A stretch of 22,284 nucleotides of DNA from Flavobacteriaceae bacterium (GTDB lineage: Bacteria > Bacteroidota > Bacteroidia > Flavobacteriales > Flavobacteriaceae). Shown here piece after piece: positions 21,221 through 22,284 of this stretch. The position numbers were made by a program, and so were the translations under genes. Location of the stretch: the NCBI GenBank assembly GCA_016649785.1, contig JAENXB010000016.1:1-22284 (forward strand), written 5' to 3'. The number at the start of each line of letters is the position of its first letter. The stretch's first letter is position 1. The notes below the pieces were generated by a model. It was not told where the DNA came from, did no database searches, and saw nothing but the letters and a program-made list of their open reading frames with translations.

Positions 21221-22284
21221 ATGTCTCATTACGAAGCACCAATACGAAAGCCTTTAGTTACCGGAGATAAAACCTATCACGATGTAACCATAGATGTGGC
21301 TGCAGCTGTTGAGGGTAAAGCAAATAAGTCCTGGTGGATAGTTTTTTCTATCGCACTTGTCGCTTTCCTCTGGGGTTTAGGCTGTATAATTTATACCGTT
21401 TCCACGGGTATTGGAACCTGGGGACTCAACAAAACCGTTGAATGGGCCTGGGATATCACTAACTTTGTTTGGTGGGTAGGTATCGGGCACGCCGGAACGC
21501 TTATTTCAGCGGTATTGCTGTTGTTTCGCCAAAAATGGAGAATGGCGATCAACCGTTCTGCAGAGGCCATGACCATCTTCTCTGTAATGCAGGCAGGATT
21601 GTTCCCAATTATTCACATGGGACGCCCCTGGTTAGCATATTGGGTACTTCCTATTCCCAATCAATTTGGTTCCCTATGGGTGAATTTTAACTCCCCGCTG
21701 CTTTGGGATGTATTTGCAATTTCTACCTATTTATCTGTTTCCCTGGTATTTTGGTGGACAGGTTTACTCCCGGATTTTGCTATGACCCGCGACAGGGCCG
21801 TAAAACCTTTTCAGAAAAAGATCTACGGAATTTTAAGTTTTGGATGGAGCGGAAGGGCTAAGGACTGGCAACGTATGGAAGAAGTGTCATTGGTATTGGC
21901 TGGTTTGGCAACTCCACTGGTACTTTCGGTTCATACTATTGTATCCTTTGACTTTGCTACCGCCATAATTCCGGGATGGCATACCACTATTTTTCCTCCC
22001 TACTTTGTTGCTGGAGCTGTATTTTCAGGATTTGCAATGGTAAATACACTTCTTATAATTATGCGGAAGGTTTCTAACTTGGAAGACTATATTACCATTC
22101 AGCATATTGAATTGATGAACATCGTAATTATGATCACCGGTTCCATTGTGGGATGTGCTTATATTACCGAGCTGTTCGTAGCCTGGTACTCCGGGGTGGA
22201 ATATGAACAATATGCATTTTTGAACAGGGCGACCGGCCCTTATTGGTGGGCTTACTGGTCGATGATGACCTGTAACGTTTTTTC
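21221..22284 (+). CDS. actC: Alternative Complex III subunit ActC, NrfD-like quinol-binding membrane protein (3' truncated)
   Basis: Starts at ATG 21221, with AAAGGA just upstream, and runs open to the end of the window (354 codons seen of about 450-490 expected). N-terminal soluble stretch MSHYEAPIRKPLVTGDKTYH (typical of ActC), then hydrophobic helices beginning SWWIVFSIALVAFLWGLGC. Conserved NrfD/PsrC-family signs are WWVGIGHAGTLISAVLLL and FPIIHMGRPWLAYWVLP, near the quinol site, and LSVHTIVSFDFA, a stretch with the His and Asp placed in the proposed proton path. It oxidises menaquinol at the periplasmic side and gives electrons to ActB. The remaining act genes (actD, actE, actF) are expected just outside the window. 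Confidence 0.95.
   Translation, partial: MSHYEAPIRKPLVTGDKTYHDVTIDVAAAVEGKANKSWWIVFSIALVAFLWGLGCIIYTVSTGIGTWGLNKTVEWAWDITNFVWWVGIGHAGTLISAVLLLFRQKWRMAINRSAEAMTIFSVMQAGLFPIIHMGRPWLAYWVLPIPNQFGSLWVNFNSPLLWDVFAISTYLSVSLVFWWTGLLPDFAMTRDRAVKPFQKKIYGILSFGWSGRAKDWQRMEEVSLVLAGLATPLVLSVHTIVSFDFATAIIPGWHTTIFPPYFVAGAVFSGFAMVNTLLIIMRKVSNLEDYITIQHIELMNIVIMITGSIVGCAYITELFVAWYSGVEYEQYAFLNRATGPYWWAYWSMMTCNVF

Overview
The window looks like a chromosomal segment of a marine-type Flavobacteriaceae (Bacteroidetes; relatives of Gramella, Salegentibacter or Zunongwangia are the best guess). The reasons are low GC, rare Shine-Dalgarno sequences, Bacteroidetes -7 promoter boxes (TAnnTTTG), a group III truncated haemoglobin, a response regulator fused to a Crp domain, and a complete start of the Alternative Complex III (act) operon. 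No tRNA, rRNA, CRISPR, IS element or phage gene is visible.

Region 1 (1-7193) reads as a redox, low-oxygen or nitrosative-stress locus. A 5'-truncated response regulator-Crp fusion and a tandem universal stress protein lie on the + strand. Facing them on the - strand, in transcription order, are a YceI protein, an outer-membrane barrel, a second YceI-like protein, an acetyl-CoA hydrolase/transferase-family enzyme, a thioredoxin and a truncated haemoglobin. I find three copies of a Crp/Fnr-type palindrome, AACTGAY-N4-RTCATWTT, one before the stress protein and two before the first yceI. The promoter-proximal copies sit at exactly the same distance (36.5 bp) from near-consensus -7 boxes. This predicts a local regulon driven by the neighbouring regulator and is the most interesting signal in the window.

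Region 2 (7194-11185) is mixed: an unrecognised 113-aa protein, a metallophosphoesterase, a small two-helix membrane protein, a large membrane-anchored AsmA/DUF748-like protein, and a second, canonical tandem universal stress protein. Several of these genes have clear hairpin terminators and -7 boxes.

Region 3 (11186-16073) is the translation/transcription operon rimP-nusA-infB. It has a recognisable promoter and a complete intrinsic terminator inside the short rimP leader, which suggests attenuation. It ends at a two-way terminator shared with the convergent SPOR-domain gene.

Region 4 (16074-22284) holds that SPOR gene and, divergently, actA-actB-actC (actC runs off the window). These encode the quinol-oxidising Alternative Complex III, which passes electrons from menaquinol to a cytochrome c or directly to a terminal oxidase. 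ActA carries an additional N-terminal mono-haem domain.
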